Below are positions 8,099 through 15,893 of a DNA stretch of 34,467 nt, piece after piece. Position numbers and translations under genes: made by a program. Each line of letters starts with the position of its first letter. Within the stretch, counting starts at the first letter, position 1. The notes under the pieces are model-generated. The model was given only the letters and a program-made list of their open reading frames with translations. It was not told where the DNA came from and did not search any database. Origin of the DNA: Bacillota bacterium (GTDB taxonomy: Bacteria; Bacillota; Clostridia; Oscillospirales; Acutalibacteraceae); assembly GCA_023397245.1 (NCBI GenBank), contig JAEWUH010000211.1, positions 1-34,467 on the forward strand, given 5' to 3'.

Positions 8099-8860
8099 GT
8101 GTTGTTTTTTTATGCACTCATCATCGCATTGCTGACATGGCTGATTGCAACAGCGTGTCCAATGTGGGCGCGATGGTCCCTATACTTTGGCGCCCCGTTA
8201 ATTTCCGGTTTAATCAACGGGTTGCTGCTGGGGGATCTAACTTACGGACTTAAGGTAGGTGCCACCGTCATGATGGCATATGTCGGCTTGGTTGCAATCG
8301 GCGGCGCATTACCATCTGACCTTTCTCTGGCTGGTTATCTGGGTGTTGCCATGTCGATGATGGCAAAAGTTGATCCGTCGGTCGGCCTTACCATTGCTGT
8401 GCCGCTTGGTTTCCTTGGCATCCTCTGCTCTAACGCAAAGATGTCCTTAAATTCCATCTGGGTACACCAAGCGGATAAGTATGCCGCAAAAGGAGATACA
8501 AAAGGCGTCATTATGATGAACCTGCTGGGCTCACAGGTTGTTCCCTTCCTCACCTACTTCATACCGTCTTTTCTTTGTATATTCTTTGGCGCCCCATTCC
8601 TTAAGGCAATGCTGGCTATCGTTCCTCAACAGGCAATTTCCGCTTTAAAATTAATCGGCGCGTTGATTCCCGCACTTGGCCTTGCAATGTTAATGAAATT
8701 TTTAATAAAAAATTCAACTATCCCGTTCTTCATCATCGGTTTTGTTCTGGCAGCTTACCTGAAGCTTGATATTATGGCTTTGGCGTTGCTGGGAGTCGCC
8801 TTTGGTATGATGCATTTGATGTATACGATGGCAAGGAGGAAAAACAATGTCGGAGAATAA
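8099..8860 (+). CDS. PTS system mannose-family EIIC component
   Basis: A 253-residue polytopic membrane protein, one of two forming the sugar channel. It has several hydrophobic helices from the N-terminus on, the NGLLLGDLTYGLKVGATVMMAYVG region typical of EIIC-Man/Sor, and ends in a short basic cytoplasmic tail (ARRKNN). The GTG at 8099 is chosen because AAGGAG (8085-8090) is eight bases upstream; an earlier in-frame GTG at 8090 overlaps that site. Its end overlaps the EIID start by 14 bp, indicating translational coupling and equal stoichiometry. Confidence 0.94.
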   Translation: MLFFYALIIALLTWLIATACPMWARWSLYFGAPLISGLINGLLLGDLTYGLKVGATVMMAYVGLVAIGGALPSDLSLAGYLGVAMSMMAKVDPSVGLTIAVPLGFLGILCSNAKMSLNSIWVHQADKYAAKGDTKGVIMMNLLGSQVVPFLTYFIPSFLCIFFGAPFLKAMLAIVPQQAISALKLIGALIPALGLAMLMKFLIKNSTIPFFIIGFVLAAYLKLDIMALALLGVAFGMMHLMYTMARRKNNVGE

Positions 8861-9698
8861 TATTGCTGCTGTAAATGAAGCCACGCCGAAGGTATCGCTG
8901 GATAAAAAAACGCTCCTCAAATCATGGTGGAATTGGACTTGCTGGGGGCAGATCTGCTATAACTACGAACGCATGATGGGGCTTGGTTTCTGTCACTCCA
9001 TGATTCCAATTCTAAAAAAGCTATACCCCAATGACAAGGAAAAGCAAGGAGAGGGTATGACCCGTCACTTGACCTTTTTCAACACGGAAAACACTTGGGG
9101 CTGCATGATTCCCGGAATTGTGGCTGCAATGGAAGAGGAGCGTGCAAACGGAGCGGAAATCGATGATGAATCAATCAATAACATCAAAACCGCGCTCATG
9201 GGCCCTATCGCCGGAATCGGTGACGCGGTTACGCAGGGACTGGTAAAAGTAATCCTTCTTTCTATGGCAATTGACCTCGCAATGAAAGGCAACCCACTCG
9301 GCCCTATTATGTTTTTTGTTGTGTTCTCCATCTATGCGCTGGGCGTGGGCTACTCATCCTACTTCTCCGGTTACCGGCTAGGTAAAAATGCTGTGACCAA
9401 AGTTCTAAGCGGCGGCCTTATCAAAGATATTACCGAAGGGTTTGGAGCAATGGGCATGATGGTTCTGGGCGGACTGGTTGCCACCAAGATTCCGATCACT
9501 ACTTCCCTGTCCTTTACTCTGGGAAAAGATCCCACTTTGGTTCAGAACCTGCTCAATCAAATTATGCCCGGACTTCTGCCGATGGCTGCATTCCTCGGCG
9601 TATATGCAATGCTTCACAAAGGGCTGACCCCGGTGAAGACAATGATTATTCTGTTTATTGCGGGCATCGTATTATCTCTGCTGCACATCTTAGGTTAA
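8847..9698 (+). CDS. PTS system mannose-family EIID component
   Basis: A 283-residue membrane partner of EIIC. The diagnostic N-terminal region is present (NYERMMGLGFCHSMIP, then RHLTFFNTENTWG), as are GPIAGIGDAVTQG and C-terminal hydrophobic helices. GGAGG precedes the ATG and lies inside the end of the EIIC gene. EIID subunits are unique to the Man PTS family, so this fixes the family of the whole transporter. A 35-bp gap with its own GGAGG leads to the BtpA-like gene. Confidence 0.96.
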   Translation: MSENNIAAVNEATPKVSLDKKTLLKSWWNWTCWGQICYNYERMMGLGFCHSMIPILKKLYPNDKEKQGEGMTRHLTFFNTENTWGCMIPGIVAAMEEERANGAEIDDESINNIKTALMGPIAGIGDAVTQGLVKVILLSMAIDLAMKGNPLGPIMFFVVFSIYALGVGYSSYFSGYRLGKNAVTKVLSGGLIKDITEGFGAMGMMVLGGLVATKIPITTSLSFTLGKDPTLVQNLLNQIMPGLLPMAAFLGVYAMLHKGLTPVKTMIILFIAGIVLSLLHILG

Positions 9699-9733
9699 GT
9701 TAAAAATATTTTTACCGGAGGAATAAATTTTTA

Positions 9734-10546
9734 ATGTCTACATTACTGGAACAGCATAAACAAACTTTTGGTACGGCGAAGCCGGTTATCGGCTGTTTAC
9801 ATATGATGGCCCTGCCGGGTACCCCCTATGCGGACCCCACCGTAACTTATCACGATCACATTAAGCGTCTGAAAGAAGACGCAAAAGTACTGATGGACTG
9901 TGGCTTTGATGCTGCCGTATTTGCAAACGAAGGAGACCGACCCTATCTTACCACTGTAGGACCGGAGATTATCGCTTCCTATGTGAGAATTGCAACTGAG
10001 GTTGCACAAACACTTACCATTCCTTACGGCTGCGGTGTGCTGATTGATCCGATTGCGACACTGGCTGTGGCAAAAGCGATTGACGCTAAATTTGTCAGAA
10101 CCTATGTAAGCAACACCTATGTGGGGACTTTCGGCTATCAGTCCTTCATCCCCGCCGAGATTTTCCGCTTTCAAAAGAAAATCGGCGCGGAAAATGTAAA
10201 AGTATATACCTATTTTGAGCCGCACGCAGGAACCTGCATTGATACCAGACCTGTAGAAGCGATGGTGGACGCGGGTTTGATGAATATGCCGGTTGCGGGC
10301 GTATTAATGGGCGGCCCGAGAGCGGGACTTCCGCCGCAAGCTTCCAATATTGCCAACATTAAGAATAAATTCCCGCACGCTCCGGTCATTATCGGCAGCG
10401 GCGGCACTGTAGACAACATTGCAGAATTGTTATCAATCGGCGACGGCGTTATCATTGGCACAAGCATTAAAAAGGATGGAATCCTGTGGAATCAGGTCGA
10501 CCCCGCAAGGGCAAAGGCATTCATTAACGCCGCGAAAAACATTTGA
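9734..10546 (+). CDS. BtpA/SgcQ-family TIM-barrel protein
   Basis: A 270-residue soluble protein. It matches the BtpA/SgcQ family: GCLHMMALPGTP near the N-terminus, FANEGDRPY, a central GVLIDPIATLAVAKAI, and a C-terminal phosphate-binding-like segment (IIGSGGTVDNI, then GDGVIIGTSIKKDG) as in TIM barrels. BtpA was linked to photosystem I in cyanobacteria, and SgcQ is encoded in the enterobacterial sgc PTS cluster; no reaction is firmly established. Its place between EIID and HPr suggests it acts on the imported sugar phosphate, perhaps as an isomerase, epimerase or aldolase-like enzyme. That role is inference. Confidence 0.88.
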   Translation: MSTLLEQHKQTFGTAKPVIGCLHMMALPGTPYADPTVTYHDHIKRLKEDAKVLMDCGFDAAVFANEGDRPYLTTVGPEIIASYVRIATEVAQTLTIPYGCGVLIDPIATLAVAKAIDAKFVRTYVSNTYVGTFGYQSFIPAEIFRFQKKIGAENVKVYTYFEPHAGTCIDTRPVEAMVDAGLMNMPVAGVLMGGPRAGLPPQASNIANIKNKFPHAPVIIGSGGTVDNIAELLSIGDGVIIGTSIKKDGILWNQVDPARAKAFINAAKNI

Positions 10547-10562
10547 TAATCAGGAGAAGCTT

Positions 10563-10832
10563 ATGTATTCTATAGAAGCTGTCGTAACCGATGAGATGGG
10601 CTTGCACGCCCGTCCGGCAAATAAATTTGTAAAAAAAGCATCCTCTTTTTCTTCGGACATCAAGGTAAAAAAAGTTGGATCGGAAGCAAGTTATAATGCG
10701 AAGAGCATCACCGCTGTACTGCGCATGAGCGCGGTACAGAATACAAAACTAATCATCATGGCGGAAGGCGACGATGAAGTACAGGCATGTGAAGCATTGA
10801 AAATGTTGGTTGAAAACAATTACCAGGATTAG
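10563..10832 (+). CDS. ptsH: PTS phosphocarrier protein HPr
   Basis: An 89-residue cytoplasmic carrier between EI and EIIA. The active site MGLHARPA gives His15. The regulatory serine region reads NAKSITAVLRM, so a Ser equivalent to Ser46 (Ser48 here) is present and HprK control is possible. AGGAG precedes the ATG. It is the last gene of the EII operon, 16 bp after the BtpA-like gene. Many Clostridia keep ptsH away from EII operons, so this copy may be dedicated to the local system, or it may be the general HPr. Confidence 0.96.
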   Translation: MYSIEAVVTDEMGLHARPANKFVKKASSFSSDIKVKKVGSEASYNAKSITAVLRMSAVQNTKLIIMAEGDDEVQACEALKMLVENNYQD

Positions 10833-10904
10833 TTTCACTGCCAAAGAAAACTTTTTAAAAGTGTGATGCTTCCGAAGCGCCGCTTATCTACGTATTTGTA
10901 TAAT

Positions 10905-10966
10905 ATAGGGCTAAATTAGCAAAACCCGCATTCGTAAAGGGGTTTCGCTGATTTAGCCCTATTTTT
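10905..10966 (+). terminator. Terminator of the PTS operon
   Basis: A long stem (ATAGGGCTAAAT at 10905-10916 with ATTTAGCCCTAT at 10951-10962), extended inward by a partly paired AAAACCC/GGGTTT arm, is followed by a T-run (10962-10966). Confidence 0.88.
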
Positions 10967-10967
10967 C

Positions 10968-11114
10968 ATGATTGGACTAATATGCGCGATTACGGTATTT
11001 TATCCGCTTGTAACGCTGTCCTTCATCATTGCCGGTGTAATGTGGGATCGTATCAATTATAGACAGGTCACCAAATATATCGGTTTTCCTCCTACTGATG
11101 TCCCTGATATATGA
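10968..11114 (+). CDS. Possible 48-residue membrane peptide or gene remnant
   Basis: An ATG right after the terminator T-run opens a 48-codon frame. It has one hydrophobic segment (about residues 3-25) followed by WDRINYRQVTKYIGF. I do not recognise it and see no ribosome-binding site, so it may be the leftover end of a lost membrane-protein gene. It is convergent with uppP, with 26 bp between the stops. Confidence 0.25.
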   Translation: MIGLICAITVFYPLVTLSFIIAGVMWDRINYRQVTKYIGFPPTDVPDI

Positions 11115-11140
11115 AATTCACAGGGTACCCATATCGTTAA

Positions 11141-11938
11141 TTAGCCTAATGCATAAGCTCTAATGAAGAACAATGCAATTATAAATATTCCAAAAACAGA
11201 GCGATATACCGTAAAGATGAAAAAGCTTTTTGTTTTCAGATAGTTCAATAAGAATCTAATGCTTAAAATTCCAACAATTGCGGCGGTTACGACAGCAACA
11301 GTAAAAGGCAGCACATCAATATTCACACTGGACAAATCCTTTGCGTGATAAAGGGTATCCCCTAAAATAATCGGTGTTGATAGGAGAAAAGTAAACTTTG
11401 CAATACTTTCACGGTCAATACCAGCTGCACGTCCAACAGACATGGTAATGCCGGAGCGGGAAACGCCGGGAATAATAGCCAGCATCTGTGCAATACCGAT
11501 TAAAATGCTGCGCTTCAAGCCTACTGTTTCTAAATTAATATTGCGCTTACCGATTTTATCACACACATATAAAACAATACCCATCAAAATAAGGAGTATC
11601 CCCACTAAAAGCGGATTTGAAAAGGCGCCCATATACTTATCTAAGACAACACCGGCAAACGCACCGGGTATGGTCGCAACCACCAGAAACCAGAACAGCT
11701 TTCCATCCTTTGTTTTTGATTTTGTAACCCCTGCGGTAACAAGCCGAATCCAATCTTTAAAGAAAAAAGCGATAACGGCAATTGCCGTCCCGAAGTGCAA
11801 CGCCACATCAAAAACATTCCCGGGGTTCTGCCAGCCAAAAAGCCATGGGATAAGAGTTAAATGTGCGGTGCTTGAAACGGGCAAAAACTCGGTGATTCCT
11901 TGAACAATCCCATATACAATCGCTTGAATAATACTCAT
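11141..11938 (-). CDS. uppP: Undecaprenyl-diphosphatase (UppP/BacA)
   Basis: A 265-residue integral membrane phosphatase that converts undecaprenyl diphosphate to the monophosphate for cell-wall carrier recycling; extra copies confer bacitracin tolerance. Both active-site regions are intact: QGITEFLPVSSTAHL near the N-terminus and the PGVSRSGITMSVGR loop in the middle. Length and the six to eight hydrophobic helices are normal. Its ATG overlaps the stop of the DUF2127-like gene by four bases, so it is translated from the same leftward transcript as that gene and probably dedA. Confidence 0.96.
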   Translation of the reverse strand: MSIIQAIVYGIVQGITEFLPVSSTAHLTLIPWLFGWQNPGNVFDVALHFGTAIAVIAFFFKDWIRLVTAGVTKSKTKDGKLFWFLVVATIPGAFAGVVLDKYMGAFSNPLLVGILLILMGIVLYVCDKIGKRNINLETVGLKRSILIGIAQMLAIIPGVSRSGITMSVGRAAGIDRESIAKFTFLLSTPIILGDTLYHAKDLSSVNIDVLPFTVAVVTAAIVGILSIRFLLNYLKTKSFFIFTVYRSVFGIFIIALFFIRAYALG

Positions 11939-12423
11939 ACTTTTGATTCCTTCGTAACTCTTTTATATTCCAAAATTGTTAATATGATCATAATAATATC
12001 TAAAACCGTAAGCAACAGTAAAAATATGGAATGGCTTGTTGTATAGTGGTACAGCTGATAAGCGATAAAAAGCAAAAATACAATCACCGACAATGGATAG
12101 GCCCACGGCTTTTTCTTCCACAGCATGAGTATAACAGCCATTTTCGCTATGCCGTGAGAAAGCAGATAGAACATCACAAATTGCAAAGATTTTATCGAAA
12201 AGCTGTGTCCGAATGTGACAAGATAGTTCATCAGAAAATCAGTTGGGTCTTCACCTAGCTCCCCTTTTGATATGAGTGTTATCAGCAGATTCAATCTTTT
12301 GGGGGTTAGAAACATGAAGGCAATACCACCGACAATTTCAAGCAATGCATCAAACCCTTTGATGAGTAACCCAACATCAAAACTGATATGGACAATTTTC
12401 TCTGCTCTGTTCTCGTTTTTCAT
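11935..12423 (-). CDS. DUF2127-like small membrane protein
   Basis: About 162 residues with an N-terminal HISFDVGLLIKGFDALLEIVGG block, which I associate with the DUF2127 family, and about four transmembrane helices. No reaction is known. ATG 12423 has AGGAG 12 bases upstream, a long spacing; the ATG seven codons earlier (12444) has no site at all. It sits between dedA and uppP, coupled to uppP by a four-base overlap, so it likely works with the undecaprenyl-phosphate carrier or the membrane stress they respond to. That link is inference from position. Confidence 0.8.
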   Translation of the reverse strand: MKNENRAEKIVHISFDVGLLIKGFDALLEIVGGIAFMFLTPKRLNLLITLISKGELGEDPTDFLMNYLVTFGHSFSIKSLQFVMFYLLSHGIAKMAVILMLWKKKPWAYPLSVIVFLLFIAYQLYHYTTSHSIFLLLLTVLDIIMIILTILEYKRVTKESKV

Positions 12424-12506
12424 AAGGTGTTTGTACTCCTGCATTTTATACGATTATCTTACGTATTATTACACAAAGTTAACGAGAAAATGAATTTATT
12501 TAGAGT

Positions 12507-13166
12507 CTACTCCCCCTTATTATCGGCAGATTCTTCTGTTGAATCTATTTTTGCTTTGCGCTTGATTCTTCTGTTGTAATAAAAGATGCCGAAAATAATA
12601 ATTGATACTGCGAGGACTGCCGCAGCAACCATAGAGTAAGTATTCATGTACCCTACCGCAGTTTCCCATGAAGCACCGAAGAATGCTCCGGCGTATACCA
12701 AAACTATGTTCCACAAAGACGTTCCCAGCGCGGTAAGCAGCAGGAATGCCCCCATATTCATACGTGCCATACCCGCAGGAATTGAAATCAGACTGCGAAC
12801 AATCGGGATAAAACGGCAAAAGAACACCGTGAACTTTCCGTGTCGTGAAAACCATTTTTCTGCCCGCTGAACATCCTCTTTTTTGAGATGGAGGATCTTT
12901 CCAACCTTACCGTCAAGCCAACGTTCCAAACGCTGCGGATTCAACCATCGGCCAACGCTGTACAATACCACTGCACCCAAAACAGAACCAATGGTAGCAG
13001 ACAGGATGACACCCCATATTTTTATATTTGAAATGGTTGTCATAAATCCGCCAAAGGTTAAAATCACCTCAGAGGGAATTGGTGGAAAAATGTTTTCAAT
13101 TGCGATCAGCAAGGCAATTCCCAAATATCCAAACTGATTCATGATATTTATAATCATATCCTGCAT
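12507..13166 (-). CDS. DedA-family membrane protein
   Basis: A 219-residue polytopic protein of the DedA/SNARE-associated family. It contains the family signatures ENIFPPIPSEVILTFGG and FFCRFIPIVRSLISIPAGMARM, with the conserved Arg-rich loop and Pro residues. Some DedA proteins have been shown to flip undecaprenyl phosphate across the membrane; whether this one does is inference, but it is followed by uppP. ATG 13166 is chosen because GGAGGA sits seven to eight bases upstream; the longer frame has no site. It is first in an apparent dedA, DUF2127, uppP operon. Confidence 0.92.
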   Translation of the reverse strand: MQDMIINIMNQFGYLGIALLIAIENIFPPIPSEVILTFGGFMTTISNIKIWGVILSATIGSVLGAVVLYSVGRWLNPQRLERWLDGKVGKILHLKKEDVQRAEKWFSRHGKFTVFFCRFIPIVRSLISIPAGMARMNMGAFLLLTALGTSLWNIVLVYAGAFFGASWETAVGYMNTYSMVAAAVLAVSIIIFGIFYYNRRIKRKAKIDSTEESADNKGE

Positions 13167-13204
13167 ACTTTTATCCTCCGCCAATGATTTAAAATGATGA
13201 CCTT

Positions 13205-13247
13205 ATTATATCTAACAATTCTAAACAAAAGATAAACGGCAGATAAA
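13205..13247 (-). promoter_or_regulatory. dedA promoter with an 11-bp-period direct repeat
   Basis: On the minus strand a perfect TATAAT (13210-13205) lies 38 bp before the dedA ATG, but no good -35 box is present. In its place two copies of TTTATCT (13247-13241 and 13236-13230) are spaced 11 bp apart. That is the usual layout of a site for an OmpR/PhoB-type regulator activating a weak promoter, and such a regulator is encoded immediately upstream. Confidence 0.5.
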
Positions 13248-13250
13248 GAA

Positions 13251-13280
13251 ACAGAAAAATGCCGCCTACGAAGGCGGCAT
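13251..13280 (-). terminator. Terminator of the two-component operon
   Basis: ATGCCGCC (13259-13266) pairs with GGCGGCAT (13273-13280) around a 6-base loop. On the minus strand a T-rich tail (TTTTCTGTTTC) follows, 15 bp after the response-regulator stop. Confidence 0.88.
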
Positions 13281-13294
13281 GAAAGAAATGATTA

Positions 13295-13987
13295 TCAAGT
13301 ACGAAATCGGTATCCTGCTCCCCAGACCGTTTCAATATACTGTGGATTGGCTGTATCCGGCTCTATTTTTTCACGAATGCGGTTAATGTGAACCGTTACC
13401 GTGGAAGTCTCTCCCATGGAATCAAGTCCCCAAATTCGGTCAAACAGCGTATCTTTGCTGAATACGATATTGGGGTTCTCAACTAAAAACGCCAGCAGAT
13501 CAAACTCTTTATTTGTAAGGCTGACTTCCTCATGGTTCACATAAATACGCCGCGCATCCATGTCAATTTCAAGACCGCTGACCGAAAGAATGTGATGATG
13601 CGGCATTTCATCCTTTGAGGTAAGGCGATCATAACGCGCAATGTGCGCTTTTACTCTGGCCACCAGTTCGGAAGGACTAAACGGCTTCACCATGTAATCG
13701 TCCGCCCCCAAACCTAACCCGCGGATTTTATCAATATCATCCCGTCTGGCGGAAACCATCAAAACCGGCGTGTCCTTCTTTTCACGAATACTCCGGCATA
13801 CGGTAAACCCGTCCATTCCCGGAAGCATCAAATCCAGCAAAATCAAATCATAGGTACCGTTGAGTGCTTCTTTCAGACCGGCATCTCCGGTATCTGTCAT
13901 TTTTACTTCATAGCTGTTGGCTTCCAGATAATCGCGCTCCAATTCCGTAATGTTTTTGTCATCCTCAATAATTAAAATTCGTTTCAT
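13295..13987 (-). CDS. OmpR/PhoB-family response regulator
   Basis: A 230-residue DNA-binding regulator. The receiver domain has the acidic pocket IIEDD (9-10), phospho-acceptor Asp52 in ILLDLMLPGMDG, and the conserved Lys in MVKPFSPSEL. The C-terminal winged helix is intact (LTNKEFDLLAFLVENPNIVFSK, then TVTVHINRIREKIEP and VWGAGYRF). Its ATG overlaps the kinase stop by four bases, but the reading order is kinase first, then regulator. It probably controls the downstream dedA-uppP genes through the repeat at 13230-13247. Confidence 0.96.
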   Translation of the reverse strand: MKRILIIEDDKNITELERDYLEANSYEVKMTDTGDAGLKEALNGTYDLILLDLMLPGMDGFTVCRSIREKKDTPVLMVSARRDDIDKIRGLGLGADDYMVKPFSPSELVARVKAHIARYDRLTSKDEMPHHHILSVSGLEIDMDARRIYVNHEEVSLTNKEFDLLAFLVENPNIVFSKDTLFDRIWGLDSMGETSTVTVHINRIREKIEPDTANPQYIETVWGAGYRFRT

Positions 13988-15498
13988 TTTGAGCTCTCCT
14001 TATCTGATTTTGGGAGTATGATGTTTATCGTCAGTCCGTCATTCAAATGTCCCTTTGCAAAAATGCAGCCGTTCATATGCTCCACAATCTGTTTTGTAAT
14101 GGCAAGCCCAAGCCCGCTGCCCTTTGCGACATTACTTCTCGCCGGATCCGTACGGTAGAAACTGTCAAAAATTTTTTCAGCTTCACTGTCACTCACGCCG
14201 CTCCCATTGTCAGCAAATTGAATGCAAATTTCTTTTTCTTTGTCTTCCAGTGTTATTTCAATTTTACCCAAACCGTCTTTTTTGTATTTAACGCTGTTTC
14301 CAACCAAGTTGGACAGCACGCGATTAAACTGTAATCGATCAATGTTGACCTCTGCTTTACCGGTGCAATGATTGACAAAATTCAAATGTATGTTTCTCTC
14401 ATTTAGTTGACTCTGCATCTCAGAACAATAATCCTCAAAATAGCTTACAAGATCAACAGCTTCCATATTAAACTGGATTCGTCCCAAATCCAATTTAGAG
14501 AACAAAAACAGACTATCCACCAGTTTATCCATATTACAGGCGGTATCATAAATGGTACGGAGATAGTGCTCCTGTCTCTCAGGAGTATTGGCAATCCCCT
14601 CAATCAATCCGCTGGTATATCCTTTGATTGTAGTAAGGGGAGTGGACAGATCATGCGAAATGCCGGCAATCAGTTCTTTGCGGTCATCCTCATATTTTTT
14701 CTGTAATTGTACCGACTCTTTTAATCTGAGCCGCATGCTGTCAAAATCCTTACAGACTTGCCCTAACTCATCCTGCGCAATATAATCAATTTTATCATCT
14801 AAATTACCGTTTTCGATTTTTTTAGCCGCTTGCCGCAGTTTATCAAGCGGCGTGATCATTCTCTTTGACAGAATTCCTGACAATATAATTCCCGTCAAAA
14901 TAATGATGATAATCGCCATTGAGCCAACTGCGAAAACACCAAGTTTTACATACCGCTCAGCAGTATTCAAAAAGTTTTGTTCCCCGCCGCGGTAATTCAG
15001 CTTTTCCGAAGTCACTAACATTACAAGCGGTTTGCCATCTTTATTCTTTACAGATGTTTGATATACCAGACCATTTTCACTTCTGTAAAAAAGTGTTTCT
15101 GAGCCGATAGGCCCTGCTATTTGACGCGCTGCCGCATGTAATTCATTGACATTGGCCCCTTCCGTGGGGTAGTAGGTGTTTGAATCGTCATAAACTGAAA
15201 CCTTCGCTCCTGCTTTTTCAAGTTCAGCGCACGAATCAAGAAAATCCCGATTATCTGTCAGGCGATTATTGTGTAAAACTTCTTTGCCCATTGAATCAAA
15301 AACCAACTGCAACTGATAATTGGAGATTACCCCATTGGTATTCGTCAATAATCCTGCGCGGCTGCCTGTTCCCGCAAGTACAAAAAAACTCAGTATGATG
15401 CTTCCCATAATTGTAATAACAATCAATACAGGAATTGCAATCATCATCATATTTGACAGAATTAATTTTTTTCGTATTGATAAATCACGTAGTTTCAT
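13984..15498 (-). CDS. Membrane sensor histidine kinase
   Basis: 504 residues. TM1 is at about 18-42, followed by an extracytoplasmic sensor of about 140 residues, TM2 at about 187-210 and HAMP at about 205-262. The DHp H-box is AGISHDLSTPLTTIKGY (phospho-His282), and the ATPase domain has NLVGNSVKY, FADNGSGV and GSGLGLAI. The ATG at 15498 is chosen because GGGGTGA lies just upstream; a 25-residue extension has no site. The signal is not evident. Its partner regulator is encoded next in the operon, and the neighbouring dedA-uppP genes suggest a cell-envelope stress signal. Confidence 0.95.
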   Translation of the reverse strand: MKLRDLSIRKKLILSNMMMIAIPVLIVITIMGSIILSFFVLAGTGSRAGLLTNTNGVISNYQLQLVFDSMGKEVLHNNRLTDNRDFLDSCAELEKAGAKVSVYDDSNTYYPTEGANVNELHAAARQIAGPIGSETLFYRSENGLVYQTSVKNKDGKPLVMLVTSEKLNYRGGEQNFLNTAERYVKLGVFAVGSMAIIIIILTGIILSGILSKRMITPLDKLRQAAKKIENGNLDDKIDYIAQDELGQVCKDFDSMRLRLKESVQLQKKYEDDRKELIAGISHDLSTPLTTIKGYTSGLIEGIANTPERQEHYLRTIYDTACNMDKLVDSLFLFSKLDLGRIQFNMEAVDLVSYFEDYCSEMQSQLNERNIHLNFVNHCTGKAEVNIDRLQFNRVLSNLVGNSVKYKKDGLGKIEITLEDKEKEICIQFADNGSGVSDSEAEKIFDSFYRTDPARSNVAKGSGLGLAITKQIVEHMNGCIFAKGHLNDGLTINIILPKSDKESSK

Positions 15499-15596
15499 CG
15501 GTTCACCCCATTGCTTATTCACCTTAGTATCCCTAGTTTTTAGTATACAAAAAGAATCACAAATTTTCATCACAAAATAATAAACAAAATATAAAA

Positions 15597-15737
15597 TCAG
15601 AAATCAAAATAAGGTCTCAGTTGAATTATTTCTATTGCAACTTCCACTCCGGAACGGGAGATTTTGCAAAAGTCTAATATTTCAGTTGCAGGATCTTCCT
15701 GCCGCAGTCCGCTGTCTTCCGCTCTTAATTCCCTCCT
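15597..15737 (-). CDS. Possible small protein upstream of the kinase gene
   Basis: The C-terminal ~45 residues of a leftward open frame read like real protein (LRQEDPATEILDFCKISRSG, ending in IQLRPYFDF), and GGAGGG lies at the left end. However, no ATG, GTG or TTG is placed correctly after that site. I do not recognise it. It may be a remnant. The stretch 15499-15596 between it and the kinase gene is AT-rich leader sequence containing TATACT and two TTTGTGAT copies 13 bp apart. Confidence 0.2.
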   Translation of the reverse strand, partial: RRELRAEDSGLRQEDPATEILDFCKISRSGVEVAIEIIQLRPYFDF

Positions 15738-15748
15738 AGAAAACAAAT

Positions 15749-15817
15749 GACCGCTTGTGCAGATTTTCGACCGCTTGTACATAAAACCTTGAAAAACTCT
15801 TGACAAAATGCTATCCT
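15749..15817 (+). promoter_or_regulatory. Tandem decamers upstream of an extended -10 promoter
   Basis: GACCGCTTGT occurs twice in direct orientation (15749-15758 and 15769-15778), exactly 20 bp apart. The second copy ends 10 bp before TTGAAA (15789-15794), which is followed by 17 bp and TATCCT (15812-15817) with an extended TG. This looks like a regulated promoter reading rightward into the hairpin and short frame at 15820-16034. Confidence 0.4.
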
Positions 15818-15819
15818 AA

Positions 15820-15865
15820 TAAAAACTATCAACCTTCCGAAAAAGAAGCTTGGTAGTTTTTTTAT
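15820..15865. terminator. Hairpin with T-run at the start of the predicted transcript
   Basis: AAAAACTATCAA pairs with TTGGTAGTTTTTTT around an internal loop. It lies only a few bases after the predicted start of the rightward transcript, so it could act as an attenuator or an RNA 5' cap structure, or as a bidirectional insulator. Confidence 0.55.
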
Positions 15866-15893
15866 TGCAGTAAAAAGGAAGGGAGGCGGTACC

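Noticed and set aside
9797..10225. A 142-codon frame antisense to the BtpA-like gene.
   Set aside because: No family motif and no start signal; it mirrors a well-supported gene.
15800..15822. TTGACA at 15800 as a -35 box.
   Set aside because: No acceptable -10 box lies 16-18 bp downstream. TTGAAA at 15789 with TATCCT at 15812 fits better.
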